NCBI RefSeq assembly: GCF_019468565.1
Contig: NZ_CP080521.1
Span: 10,068,710 to 10,132,709, forward strand
Origin: Pseudonocardia sp. DSM 110487
GTDB lineage: Bacteria > Actinomycetota > Actinomycetes > Mycobacteriales > Pseudonocardiaceae
DNA length: 64,000 nt
Direction: 5' to 3'
The first letter of the stretch is position 1, and each line of letters opens with the position of its first letter. The notes beneath the pieces were generated by a model, which searched no databases, was not told the DNA's origin, and saw only the letters and a list, made by a program, of their open reading frames with translations. Shown here in pieces: positions 16,763-25,655 of the stretch. Both the position numbers and the translations under genes were made by a program.

Positions 16763-17284
16763 TCAGAAGGGGGGCTCGTCGTCGGCGACGGGGCCACTGC
16801 CGGCAGGCGGCGCGGATCCCCACGGGTCATCGGCGGGAGCGCCGCCGGAGTACCCGCCGCCGCCACCGCCGCCACCGCCGCCGCCACTGCCGCCGCCGTA
16901 GCCCCCGCTGCCGCCGCCCCGGTTGACCTTGTTGACCTTGGCCGTGGCGTAGCGGAGCGACGGGCCGACCTCGTCGACCTCGAGCTCGACGACGGTGCGC
17001 TTCTCGCCCTCGCGGGTCTCGAACGACCGCTGACGCAGGCGCCCGGACACCATCACGCGCATCCCGCGCGTGAGCGACTCGGCGACGTTCTCCGCCGCCT
17101 GCCGCCAGACGTTGCACCGCAGGAACAGCGCGTCGCCGTCCTTCCACTCGCCGGACTGGCGGTCGAAGTTGCGCGGGGTGGACGCCACCGTGAAGTTGGC
17201 GACCGCGGCCCCGGACGGGGTGAAGCGCAGCTCGGGATCGGCGGTGAGGTTGCCGATCACCGTGATGACGGTCTCGCCGGCCAT
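16763..17284 (-). CDS. ssb: Single-stranded DNA-binding protein
   Basis: SSB, 173 residues, coats single-stranded DNA during replication and repair. The OB fold occupies roughly residues 1-110 (VIGNLTADPELRFTPSGAAV, WRQAAENVAESLTRGMRVMV). A glycine-run linker follows at about residues 122-145, and the acidic protein-recruiting tip DDEPPF ends the chain. ATG at 17284 lies 13 bases after rpsF. The tip recruits DNA polymerase, RecO-type and other partners. Confidence 0.96.
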   Translation of the reverse strand: MAGETVITVIGNLTADPELRFTPSGAAVANFTVASTPRNFDRQSGEWKDGDALFLRCNVWRQAAENVAESLTRGMRVMVSGRLRQRSFETREGEKRTVVELEVDEVGPSLRYATAKVNKVNRGGGSGGYGGGSGGGGGGGGGGGYSGGAPADDPWGSAPPAGSGPVADDEPPF

Positions 17285-17297
17285 CTCGCGCGCGCCC

Positions 17298-17663
17298 TCA
17301 GCCCGCGGTGGCGGGCGTGGCCCGCTTCGGCTCGGTGGCGGGAGCAGCAGGTGCAGCAGCACGCGCTGCGCTCTTCTTCGGCTCGCGCCGCATGACCTTC
17401 GTGCGCAGCACGGACTCGTTGAGGCCCAGCTGGCGGTCGAGCTCGGCAACGGTGGCCGGCTCGCAGGTGACCTCGAGGACGGCGTAGATGCCCTCCGCGT
17501 GCTTCGCGATCTCGAAGGCGAGGCGGCGCTTGCCCCACACCTCGATCTTCTCGACGGTGCCCTTGTCTGTGCGCACGACGTTGAGGAACGTCTCAAGGGA
17601 CGGCGTCACAGTGCGCTCGTCAAGGCTCGGGTCGAGGATGACCATCAGCTCGTAATGACGCAT
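17298..17663 (-). CDS. rpsF: 30S ribosomal protein S6
   Basis: S6, 121 residues, first gene of the rpsF-ssb-rpsR-rplI operon; pairs with S18 on the small-subunit platform. MRHYELMVILDPSLDER and KRRLAFEIAKHAEGIY are typical. ATG at 17663 is preferred to the one nine bases upstream because it matches the family start and has GGAGGTGAG upstream. An Ala/Lys/Pro-rich C-terminal tail (about residues 98-121) is longer than in many relatives. Confidence 0.96.
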   Translation of the reverse strand: MRHYELMVILDPSLDERTVTPSLETFLNVVRTDKGTVEKIEVWGKRRLAFEIAKHAEGIYAVLEVTCEPATVAELDRQLGLNESVLRTKVMRREPKKSAARAAAPAAPATEPKRATPATAG

Positions 17664-17902
17664 GAGAACCACTCACCTCCTATGGACTGGAACGGCCGCG
17701 GTCCTTCCGCGACAGGAGGTTCTCATCGGACCCCGACAGAATCGCCGCCATCGGCGGCGCACACGGCGCTCGGCGAGCGCCGGTCGGGGTGACGCATCGA
17801 GGCTACCAGCGCGAACGCCGCGGCCCGTGCGCGGGACCGCCGTTCCCGATCGCACACGCACCCATGGCACCGCTGTCGGGGCTGGTCACTACTCTGGCTC
17901 GC

Positions 17903-18673
17903 ATGCTCATCGGGGCACACGCTCGCGAGGACGACCCGCTCGTCTCGGCAGCGGAACGCGGAGCCGACATCGTGCAGCTGTTCCTCGCCGACCCGCAGAG
18001 CTGGAAGAAGCCGCCGAGCCATCCACAGGCCGCGCAGCTGCGGGAAAGCGATCTCACCGTCGTCGTGCACTCGCCCTACCCGGTCAACCTGGCCTCGCTC
18101 AACAACCGCATCCGCATCCCCTCGCGGAAGATCGTGGTGCAGCACGCGGAGCTCGCCGCCGAACTCGGCGCGATCGGGCTCGTCGTCCACGGCGGGCACG
18201 TCACGCAGGGCGAGGACGCCACGAAGGGCTTCGAGAACTGGCGCAAGTTCATCGAGCGGCAGATGGACGAGGGCGGGTTCGCGGTCCCGATCTTCATCGA
18301 GAACACGGCTGGCGGGGAGAACGCGATGGCCCGCCGGTTCGAGGACATGGCCCGCCTGTGGGACGCGGTGGGCGAGTTCGGTGTCGGCTTCTGCCTCGAC
18401 ACCTGCCACGCGTTCTCCGCGGGCGTGGAGCTGGTGGACGTCGTCGACCGCGCAAAGGCCATCACCGGCCGGATCGACCTGGTCCACCTCAACAACTCGC
18501 GTGACGAGTTCGGCTCCTCCCGCGACCGCCACGCCAACATCGCCGACGGCACGATCGACCCCGAAGCCCTGGTGGCCGTGTGCGCCGCGGCGGGCGCACC
18601 TGTCGTGGTCGAGACGCCTGCCGATGGCCAGGCCGCCGACATCGCCTTCCTGCGTGAGCGGCTCGGATCGTGA
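17903..18673 (+). CDS. nfo: Deoxyribonuclease IV (AP endonuclease)
   Basis: Endonuclease IV family, 256 residues, cleaves DNA 5' to abasic sites in base excision repair with three zinc ions. Metal ligands are visible in order: H56 (VVHSPYPVN), H96 (VVHGGHV), E in FIENTAGG, D and H in CLDTCHAFSAG, and D/H in NNSRDEFGSSRDRHANI, plus the late E in VVVETP. ATG at 17903 (MLIGAH) matches the usual family start. It is divergent from rpsF and is followed by a glycosyltransferase 37 bases later. Confidence 0.93.
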   Translation: MLIGAHAREDDPLVSAAERGADIVQLFLADPQSWKKPPSHPQAAQLRESDLTVVVHSPYPVNLASLNNRIRIPSRKIVVQHAELAAELGAIGLVVHGGHVTQGEDATKGFENWRKFIERQMDEGGFAVPIFIENTAGGENAMARRFEDMARLWDAVGEFGVGFCLDTCHAFSAGVELVDVVDRAKAITGRIDLVHLNNSRDEFGSSRDRHANIADGTIDPEALVAVCAAAGAPVVVETPADGQAADIAFLRERLGS

Positions 18674-18710
18674 CGCCGGTCGTGGCGGAGCCCGTCAGCG
18701 GGTCGGGGCC

Positions 18711-20123
18711 GTGACCGGCGCCGCGGTGAGCACCGCGCCGGGCGAGCAGGTGGCGGCCGCTGTGCACCCGGTGGCCCGCACCGGGCGCATCGTGCTGGCG
18801 GTGCTCGTGCTGCTCACCGGCATCACGCTGCTGCTCGGCTTCGCGAACAAGGCCCGCTGCACCGGCCCCGAGTTCGACGAGACCGGCCGCAGCACCCCCG
18901 ACTACGGGGTCCGCATCGAGCGCGACGTCTGCTACTCCGACATCCAGCACCTCTGGATCGGCCGCGACATCGACCACCACGTCTTCCCGTACGTCAGCGG
19001 GTCGATCACGGCAGACGGGCAGCTCCTCGGCGGCTCCGTGGAGTACCCGGTGCTCACCGGGCTGCTGATATGGGGGGGCGCGCTGTTCGCCCACACCGAC
19101 GCCGGCTTCCTGCTCGGATCGGCGCTGCTGATGGCGCCGTTCGGGCTGGTCACCGGATGGCTGCTGGGCCGGCTCGCGCGCTGGAGGGCGCTGCTGTGGG
19201 CGTTGGGGCCGCCCCTTGTGCTCTACGCGTTCCACAACTGGGACCTCCCGGTGGTGGCCTGCGCCGCGGCCGCCGTGTTCGTCGTGCACGGCTGGCGCAC
19301 CGACCGCACGCTCGCCCAGCGCGGCACCGTGGCGGGCGTGCTGCTGGGGCTGGGCTTCGTGTTCAAGCTGTACCCGGGCGCGTTCGTGCTGCCGCTCGCG
19401 CTGTACGTACTCGCGACGGCGCGGCCCGGCCGGTTGGACTGGCGGGCAGCGGTCCGCGTGCCGCTCGCGACGGCGGCCACCGTGGTGCTGGTGAACGTGC
19501 CGTTCATGCTGGCCGGCTACGAGGGCTGGCGGGCGTCGTTCACCTTCCAGCAGCTGCGCAAGGTCGACTTCACCACCAACTCGATCTGGTTCTGGGGGTT
19601 CCGTCCCGAGTCCGACCCCGACAACGTCGACTTCCAGTCGACGATGGACTGGCTCTCGCCCACGCTGGTACTGCTGTCGTTCGCGGTGGCCGCCGCGGTG
19701 GGCTGGTGGCGGTACCGCCGCGACGGGATCTACCCGTGGGTCGGGGTGAGCGCCGCGATGCTGTGCGGCTTCCTGCTGCTGCACAAGGTCCACTCGCCGC
19801 AGTACACGCTGTGGCTCCTGCCGTTCTTCGTGCTGGTGCAGGTGCCGTGGTCGCTGGTGGTGGCCTACCTGCTCACCGACCTCGCGATGGGGATCGGCAT
19901 CTTCCGCTGGTACTACCAGCTCCACAACGACATCCCCTCCGGCATCTACGACGGATTCGCGGCACAGGCCGTCACCATCGGGGTGTGGGGCAGGGCGGCG
20001 TTGTTGGTGGCGTTGTTCGTCGTGTTCCTGCGCATCCCCGACCGGCTCGCCGCCGTGCCGCCGCCGCGGCGCACGCCACAGGCCGAGTCGGTGCCGACCG
20101 CGGGGGACGCTAGAGCTCTTTGA
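18711..20123 (+). CDS. GT87-family integral membrane glycosyltransferase
   Basis: Membrane protein of 470 residues with about ten hydrophobic segments, resembling the GT87/DUF2029 mannosyltransferases that use polyprenyl-phosphate sugars on the outer side of the membrane. SVEYPVLTGLL with an upstream acidic loop, VFKLYPGAFVLPLAL and LLHKVHSPQYTLWLLPF are the family landmarks. GTG at 18711 is used; it precedes the first membrane segment (RIVLAVLVLLTGITLLLGF). A second member lies at 21582-23099 in the opposite orientation; the two may be old paralogues. The acceptor is unknown. Confidence 0.82.
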   Translation: MTGAAVSTAPGEQVAAAVHPVARTGRIVLAVLVLLTGITLLLGFANKARCTGPEFDETGRSTPDYGVRIERDVCYSDIQHLWIGRDIDHHVFPYVSGSITADGQLLGGSVEYPVLTGLLIWGGALFAHTDAGFLLGSALLMAPFGLVTGWLLGRLARWRALLWALGPPLVLYAFHNWDLPVVACAAAAVFVVHGWRTDRTLAQRGTVAGVLLGLGFVFKLYPGAFVLPLALYVLATARPGRLDWRAAVRVPLATAATVVLVNVPFMLAGYEGWRASFTFQQLRKVDFTTNSIWFWGFRPESDPDNVDFQSTMDWLSPTLVLLSFAVAAAVGWWRYRRDGIYPWVGVSAAMLCGFLLLHKVHSPQYTLWLLPFFVLVQVPWSLVVAYLLTDLAMGIGIFRWYYQLHNDIPSGIYDGFAAQAVTIGVWGRAALLVALFVVFLRIPDRLAAVPPPRRTPQAESVPTAGDARAL

Positions 20124-20167
20124 GGGTCTGCAGCACGGGCGTCGTCTCGATGGCGCGGATGGCGTCG

Positions 20168-20325
20168 AGCTCAGCGACCGCGATCCTCGGTGCTGTCTTC
20201 CTTCGCGGCCTCGGCGACCCTCCCGCGGCGACGACCGCCGTCGAGCGGACATTCTGGATCGCGCTGGCGCTCACCGCCCTCACGGCCGTCCCTGACATGA
20301 TCATGGTCGCCCCCGCACACCCGAT
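20168..20325 (+). pseudogene. Possible remnant of an MFS transporter C-terminus
   Basis: In one plus-strand frame this segment reads ATAILGAVFLRGLGDPPAAT followed by ERTFWIALALTALTAVPDMI, which resembles the last membrane helices of a drug-efflux MFS protein. No upstream part or start exists, since the glycosyltransferase ends just before. The remaining bases 20124-20393 contain nothing else I recognise. This is a weak call based on resemblance only. Confidence 0.25.
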
Positions 20326-20393
20326 CGTCGCCAGTCCCGGTCGGCGACGGCGTTTCGCCGCCGGAATGTCGGTCCCTCGCGGTACGGTGCGAA

Positions 20394-20440
20394 CCACAAC
20401 ATCTAGTGGCGATGTCACGAGAATCACCTAGATGTGGCAT
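20394..20440. promoter_or_regulatory. Tandem NrdR-box-like sites
   Basis: CCACAACATCTAGTGG at 20394-20409 matches 13 of 16 positions of the NrdR operator consensus aCaCwAtATaTwGtgt. A second, weaker copy, CACCTAGATGTGGCAT (20425-20440), shares the CTAGATGT core on the other strand. The centres are 31 bases apart, the helical-turn spacing usual for paired NrdR boxes. The gene immediately downstream is a ribonucleotide-reductase-related protein, which independently supports the call. Confidence 0.7.
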
Positions 20441-20463
20441 CGGAAAGGAAAATCGGCCCGTTC

Positions 20464-20955
20464 ATGGCGCTTCCCGAACGCACCAGCGACCCAGCCCCGT
20501 CGGCACGGCAGCGGATGCCCCGCTACCGCCGAGGTACCACGACCTCGTTCGAGGTCGCCGGCACCGAGTTCTGCGTCATCGCCAATGCTGACGAGCACGG
20601 GTCGCTCGGCGAGGTGTTCGCGAGGTTCGGCAAGGAGGGCTCCACGACGGCCGGTCTCATGGACCTGCTGTCGATCGCCATCTCGCTCGGCCTGCAGCAC
20701 GGTGTCCCGCTGGAGACGTTCGTGACGAAGTTCCGGAACCAGCGCTTCGAGCCGATGGGGATGACGGACGACCCCGAAATCCCCCACGCCACCTCCGTGG
20801 GTGACTACCTCGCCCACCGGTTGGCCCGCGACTGGCTGGATGTCGACTCCCGCAAGGAGCTCGACCTCCTCACCCCCGACGAGGAAGCCGAGCTGCCCGC
20901 CGACGCCTACGCACCCACCCCGCTGCGCCGCCCGGCACGGGTGACGCGGCCGTAA
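20464..20955 (+). CDS. Free-standing NrdJ C-terminal-like (TSCPD) domain protein
   Basis: Protein of 163 residues that corresponds to the C-terminal region of B12-dependent ribonucleotide reductase NrdJ and not to the catalytic barrel: RMPRYRRGTTTSFEVAGTEF, GSLGEVFARFGKEGSTTAGL, DLLSIAISLGLQHGVPLETF, KFRNQRFEPMGMTDDPEIP and then VGDYLAHRLARDWL. A variable acidic tail follows. ATG at 20464 is chosen; GTG at 20434 in frame would add ten residues but lies inside the second NrdR-like box. The C-terminal redox cysteine pair of reductases is absent. Role unknown: regulator, partner or relic of reductase. Confidence 0.75.
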   Translation: MALPERTSDPAPSARQRMPRYRRGTTTSFEVAGTEFCVIANADEHGSLGEVFARFGKEGSTTAGLMDLLSIAISLGLQHGVPLETFVTKFRNQRFEPMGMTDDPEIPHATSVGDYLAHRLARDWLDVDSRKELDLLTPDEEAELPADAYAPTPLRRPARVTRP

Positions 20956-20968
20956 CGCCCTGTCCGCT

Positions 20969-21562
20969 CTACCTCCAGGCGAACACCGGCTGCTCGAAGT
21001 GGGCGACCCGGGTCGCGCGGCCACGTAGCACCACCTCGCGGAACTGGTGGAGCACGGCGGCCGTGGGCGCGTGCACGCTCCGGCCGAGGATCGGAAGCTG
21101 GATCACGGGCGCGTCCGACTCGGCGATCGTGACGAACCGCGGCTCCACGTCGATCACGTCGAGCGGCACCCGGTGGACCTCGGACACCTCCACCGGGTTC
21201 GGCCGGAGCACCGGCTCGGTGCCCGCCCACAACACCACCGGGGTGATCAGGTATCCGGATCGGGTGGCGTAGTCGTCGAGGAGGCCGAGCTCGGCGTCGG
21301 CGTCCAGCACGAGGCCGAGCTCCTCGGCGAGCTCGCGGCGGGCCGCTGCCCCCGGGGCCTCACCCGGGTCGGCGCGGCCGCCCGGCAGCGCCCACTGGCC
21401 GGCGTGCCCGCGCAGGGTCGCCGCGCGCCTCGTGAGCAGGAACGCCGCACCGTCCGCGACGACGGTGATCCCGACGGCCGCCTGCTTCAGGTCCGGCCGA
21501 TCGAGCGGCCTGCGGGCGAAACGGCGCAACGCGGCGTCGGCCTGATCGCGGGTGAGGAGCAC
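20969..21562 (-). CDS. NUDIX hydrolase, CoA-pyrophosphatase-like
   Basis: Protein of 197 residues with a complete Nudix box (GGRADPGEAPGAAARRELAE, then ELGL: G-x5-E-x7-REUxEExGU). The preceding region (TRRAATLRGHAGQWALPGGR) and length resemble the CoA/dinucleotide pyrophosphatase branch. GTG at 21562 is chosen because no ATG is in frame; it lies 20 bases after the stop of the GT87 gene, so it is probably the last gene of the ponA-GT87-nudix operon. It converges with the TSCPD gene with 13 bases between the stops. Confidence 0.82.
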   Translation of the reverse strand: MLLTRDQADAALRRFARRPLDRPDLKQAAVGITVVADGAAFLLTRRAATLRGHAGQWALPGGRADPGEAPGAAARRELAEELGLVLDADAELGLLDDYATRSGYLITPVVLWAGTEPVLRPNPVEVSEVHRVPLDVIDVEPRFVTIAESDAPVIQLPILGRSVHAPTAAVLHQFREVVLRGRATRVAHFEQPVFAWR

Positions 21563-21581
21563 ACCGGCAGCCTGCCAGCCA

Positions 21582-23099
21582 TCAGCGGGTCGCGCTGACC
21601 ACCTGCGACGATGGTGTGGGCACGGCAGCAGGCCAGTCCGGATCCGCCTCCGGCCGCCTACCCGGCGCCGCGCGCACCGGGTCGGTGTCCGGGCGGAGCA
21701 CCGAGCGCACCACCAGCACGCACAGCAACACCACGAACGCGTCCCGGACCACGACGGTGCCGAGGAACCAGTCCGGTGGCAGGCCCTTGTTCGCCGGGGT
21801 GAGGTAGTAGTACATCCGCGGGGCCCACACGAGGGCATCCACCGCCATCCACGCCAGCAGCAGCCGCCAGCGGGGGAGCGCGAGCACGGCAAGCGGCACG
21901 AGCCACAGGGAGTACTGCGGGCTCCACACCTTGTTGACCAGCAGGAACGTCGCCACCGTGAGGAAGGCGAGCGACGCCACCCTCGGCGGCTGCGGTGCGC
22001 GCAGCGCGACCACGCAGATGCCGACGCAGCACAGCACGAAGAGCACGGCCGACACGGCGTTGAGCACAACGGGTTGTTCACCGTCGGCGAGCTTGCCGTC
22101 GAAGCCGGCCCAACCGGTGAAGTACTGCACGACGAAGTAGAGCGAGTCGGGGTCGGCAGGACGGGTGCGGTTGAGCCGGAAGAACTCCGCCCATCCCGTG
22201 GGGTACAGCAGCGCAACCGGCGCGTTGACGAGCACGAACGCACCCACGGCCGCGCCGATCGTGCGCAGGGCAGTGCCGATCCGGCGTCTGCGTACCGCCA
22301 CGAGCAGGACGGGAAGGAGCAGCATCAGCGGATAGAACTTGAAGGCGCCCCCGATGCCGAGCAGTACGCCCGCGAGCAGCGGTCTGCGGCGGGCGAAGGC
22401 GAGCATCCCCGCCGTGGCGCAGGCGACGGCGAGCGCGTCGAAGTTGGTGAACACGTGCACCGCGACGAGCGGGGAGAGTGCGACGAGCGCAGCGTCCCAC
22501 GGCCGGTTCGGCCGAAGCGCGCGCACCGCCCACACGACCACGAGCCACGCCAGCGCCAGCCACGCGGCACTGATGTCGAAGTACACGACGACGGGCAGCG
22601 CCGTCGGCAGGATCGGGACCACGCCCGCGGCCCACACCCACGCGTCGGCGAGCCGCGCGTTGGCGTACTGGAAGTACCCGGTGAGCACCGGGTACTCCAT
22701 GTACCGCACCTGCTCGTCGTCGGTGCCCTCCCCGTCGATCCACGGATCGCGGTAGGGAACGGCACCGCGGTCGAGCCCCTCGATCCCCCAGAGCGGGACC
22801 GTGTCGGAGTAGCACATCGCGACGTACTGGCGGTTGTTGCGCCAGTCGAGCGCGACGGTGCCGTCATCGGTGGTGTACTGCTGCAGGCACGGTGCCTTGC
22901 CCAGCCAGCCCAAGGCCAGCACCGCCACCGCGAGCAGCAGGACCACGCGCAGCGGCGTCCAGAACCGGCTCCGGCCGACCAGGGCGTGCCGGCCGAGCGG
23001 CCCGCCGACCACCCGGCTCGCGGCGGTGGCGAGCGGCTCGGTCCACGTGGGGATGACGCGCGCGGGCGGGGCGTCCGGCTCCCGAACCCGCGGACTCAC
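21582..23099 (-). CDS. GT87-family membrane glycosyltransferase (Rv0051-like)
   Basis: Membrane protein of 505 residues with about ten segments, the first at VVLLLAVAVLALGWLG. YMEYPVLTGYFQYANARL with acidic residues in the preceding loop, FKFYPLMLLLPVLLVAVRRR and NKVWSPQYSLWLVPLAVLAL are the GT87/DUF2029 landmarks. GTG at 23099 overlaps the ponA stop (GTGA), the same pairing as ponA1-Rv0051 in Mycobacterium. Coupling to a peptidoglycan synthase suggests a cell-envelope glycan, but donor and acceptor are not known. Confidence 0.85.
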   Translation of the reverse strand: MSPRVREPDAPPARVIPTWTEPLATAASRVVGGPLGRHALVGRSRFWTPLRVVLLLAVAVLALGWLGKAPCLQQYTTDDGTVALDWRNNRQYVAMCYSDTVPLWGIEGLDRGAVPYRDPWIDGEGTDDEQVRYMEYPVLTGYFQYANARLADAWVWAAGVVPILPTALPVVVYFDISAAWLALAWLVVVWAVRALRPNRPWDAALVALSPLVAVHVFTNFDALAVACATAGMLAFARRRPLLAGVLLGIGGAFKFYPLMLLLPVLLVAVRRRRIGTALRTIGAAVGAFVLVNAPVALLYPTGWAEFFRLNRTRPADPDSLYFVVQYFTGWAGFDGKLADGEQPVVLNAVSAVLFVLCCVGICVVALRAPQPPRVASLAFLTVATFLLVNKVWSPQYSLWLVPLAVLALPRWRLLLAWMAVDALVWAPRMYYYLTPANKGLPPDWFLGTVVVRDAFVVLLCVLVVRSVLRPDTDPVRAAPGRRPEADPDWPAAVPTPSSQVVSATR

Positions 23100-25621
23100 C
23101 CGACGGGACCGCTGTCGGAGGTCTCGTTGAGCGCCGAACGGTTCGACTGCCCGCGGTTCGACGACGACCCCGACGTGCCCGTGCCGGAAGTGCCACTGTC
23201 CTGCGTGCCTGCGGACGTGGGCTGGTCATTGCTGCCGCTGCCGCTGCCGCTGTCGTCGTCGCCACCGGAGCGGCCCGAACGGGAGTTGTTGTCGCTGGAG
23301 GAACCGTTGTCGTCGTCGGACGACCTGTTGGAGTCGCTGTCGCGGTCCTCGTCGCTGTCGCTGTCGGAGTTCTCGTCCTCGTCCTCGTCGTCGGGCGAGG
23401 ACGATTCATCGGAGACGTCGCTGGTCGGCGGCGTGCCCATCGGCAGGAAGGTGGAGAACGGCTCCGTCGGGTCGTCCTCGGTGGCCGTCTTCATGAACTC
23501 GTGCCAGATCTTGCCGGGCAGGCCACTGCCGAAAATCGGCTGCTTCTGGGCGTCGCGGATCGGCTCGCTCTTGTCCGTGCCCACCCAGACAGCCGTTGCC
23601 TTGTTCGGGGTGAACCCGACGAACCATGCGTCCCGGTTGTCACGGGCGCTGCCCTCGAGCTGCGCGGTGCCCGTCTTGGCCGCGACCTGCTGGTTGGGAA
23701 GGGCGTAACCCTTCTTGGGAGCCACCCCGAGCATCGCCTCGATGACGTTGCGCGCCACCTGCTGCGACATGACCTGCCGCCCGTCGTCGCCGGATCGCTC
23801 GTACAGGACCTCGCCGTCGGCCGCCTCGACGCGCGACACGATGTAGGGCTCGTGGTAAATGCCTTCCGCGGCGAACGTGGCGTAGGCGGATGCCATGTCG
23901 ATCGGGTGCACCTCCTTGTCGCCCAGCGAGACACCGCCGTTCGCGTTCTGCAGGAGGTCGTCCGGGATGCCGGCCTGGTGGGCCGCCTTGACGACGTTGT
24001 CGATGCCGGTCTGGATACCCAGCTCGTAGAACCAGGTGTTGATCGACTCGGTCATCGCGTACTCGGCGCCGCACAGGGTGCAGCTGACGCCTTCGACGTT
24101 GCGCACCACGCCGGCCCGGCCTGGGAACGCCCGCGGTCCGCTGCCGTCGAGCTGGGTGCCCAGCCCGAAGTTCGGTTCGTTCTCCAGCGCGGCGGCCAGC
24201 ACGAAGGGCTTGAACGACGACCCGGGCTGGCGGAAGGCCTCGCCCGCGTAGTCGAGGGCCAATCCCTCGGTCCCGCCGTAGTAGCTGATGATCGCCCCGG
24301 TCTTCGGGTCGATGGAGACCAGCCCGGAGCGCAGGTTGTCGGGCTGTCTCGCCATCTGCTTCTTCACGGTGTCCACGGCCTCGGCCTGCAGCGGCTGCTG
24401 GACCGTGGTGGTGACCGTGACGCCGCGGGTGTTGATGACGTCCGAGGTGATGCCCTTCGCCTCGAGCTCCTTCAGGGCGCGCTCGTAGATGTGGTACCGG
24501 TCGTCATCAGGGATGCCGCCACCGGTCTGGTCGGGGATCTCGGGAAGCTGCGGGAACGTCTGCGCTGCCCGCTCGCCGCGGTCGAGCCAGCCCTGCTCGA
24601 CCATTCCGTCGAGCACGAAGTTCCACCGTTCCTGCGAACGCTCGGGGTTTTTCGCCGGGTCCCAGCGCGACGGGGACTGGATCACCCCGGCGAGCATGGC
24701 GCCCTCCGACACCGTGAGCTGACCGACGTCCTTGTTGAAGTACGCCTTCGCCGCCGCCTGGATGCCGTACGCACCCCGGCCGAGGTAGATCGTGTTGAGG
24801 TAGTTCTCGAGGATCTCGTCCTTGGTCTTCTCCCGGGAGATCTTGACCGCGAGGACGACCTCCTTGTACTTGCGCCACGCGGAGAAGTCGTCCTCTCCGG
24901 TGGAGACCTTGATGTACTGCTGGGTGATGGTCGAACCGCCGCCGACTCCACCGGTCAGCTGGTTGTAGACCGCGCGAGCGATGCCGACGAAGTCGAAGCC
25001 GGGATTGGAGTAGAAGGAACGGTCCTCCGCGGACAGCACGGCGTCGCGCACGTGCTTCGGCACCTTGTCGAGTGTGACGGCGACCCGGTTCTCGTTCTCC
25101 GGGCGCACGGTGGCGAGGTCCTCGCCGCGCGCGAACTTGAACGTGGCCACCTGCGCGAGCGCCACGTCCTGCGACGACGGCACGGGGAACATGAACCAGC
25201 CGACGACGAACGCGACGAACGGTCCGATCAGCAGCAGCCCGAGCACGACGTAGGAGATCCGGCGCACCCGCCGCCACGGCGAGACCTTCTTCCGGCCACG
25301 GCCCGCAGCGGAGGGCCGGCGCGGGCGTTCGGCCACCGCGGTGCGGGCACCGTGACCGGACACGACGGCCGTGGGATCACCGTCGTCGTGGGTGAGCAGA
25401 GGTACCGCCGAGTTGGTGTCCGGCGTGCGCCTGCCGGACGCGACCGGCGGACCATCGGCGCGGTAGCGCTGCGGGGTGCCACGGGAATCCGGTGGCGGTG
25501 CCTGCCGGCGCTGCGGGCCACCCGGCCCGCCGGGGCCGCCATGGCGGGGCGGCGGGCCGCCGTACGGTTGCCGGGGGCGGCCCCTCGGCGCGTCGAACCG
25601 GGGGTCGCGCTGATCACTCAC
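23096..25621 (-). CDS. ponA: Bifunctional class A penicillin-binding protein
   Basis: Peptidoglycan glycosyltransferase/transpeptidase of 841 residues. Residues 1-115 are a cytoplasmic Pro/Gly/Arg-rich region, 121-143 a membrane anchor. Glycosyltransferase motifs: E199-D200 (LSAEDRSFYSNPGFD) and STITQQ (230-235). Transpeptidase motifs: S468-x-x-K471 (PGSSFKPF), S526-I-N528 and K649-T-G-T652. After about residue 735 an unusual tail of roughly 90 residues is dominated by Asp, Ser, Glu and Asn. GTG at 25621. It heads an operon with a GT87 protein and a NUDIX hydrolase. The cytoplasmic region is a likely site of Ser/Thr kinase control, by analogy with mycobacterial PonA1. Confidence 0.95.
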   Translation of the reverse strand: MSDQRDPRFDAPRGRPRQPYGGPPPRHGGPGGPGGPQRRQAPPPDSRGTPQRYRADGPPVASGRRTPDTNSAVPLLTHDDGDPTAVVSGHGARTAVAERPRRPSAAGRGRKKVSPWRRVRRISYVVLGLLLIGPFVAFVVGWFMFPVPSSQDVALAQVATFKFARGEDLATVRPENENRVAVTLDKVPKHVRDAVLSAEDRSFYSNPGFDFVGIARAVYNQLTGGVGGGSTITQQYIKVSTGEDDFSAWRKYKEVVLAVKISREKTKDEILENYLNTIYLGRGAYGIQAAAKAYFNKDVGQLTVSEGAMLAGVIQSPSRWDPAKNPERSQERWNFVLDGMVEQGWLDRGERAAQTFPQLPEIPDQTGGGIPDDDRYHIYERALKELEAKGITSDVINTRGVTVTTTVQQPLQAEAVDTVKKQMARQPDNLRSGLVSIDPKTGAIISYYGGTEGLALDYAGEAFRQPGSSFKPFVLAAALENEPNFGLGTQLDGSGPRAFPGRAGVVRNVEGVSCTLCGAEYAMTESINTWFYELGIQTGIDNVVKAAHQAGIPDDLLQNANGGVSLGDKEVHPIDMASAYATFAAEGIYHEPYIVSRVEAADGEVLYERSGDDGRQVMSQQVARNVIEAMLGVAPKKGYALPNQQVAAKTGTAQLEGSARDNRDAWFVGFTPNKATAVWVGTDKSEPIRDAQKQPIFGSGLPGKIWHEFMKTATEDDPTEPFSTFLPMGTPPTSDVSDESSSPDDEDEDENSDSDSDEDRDSDSNRSSDDDNGSSSDNNSRSGRSGGDDDSGSGSGSNDQPTSAGTQDSGTSGTGTSGSSSNRGQSNRSALNETSDSGPVG

Positions 25622-25655
25622 CGCTGCTCCGGGGGTTCGGGGGAAGGGTTTGCGG

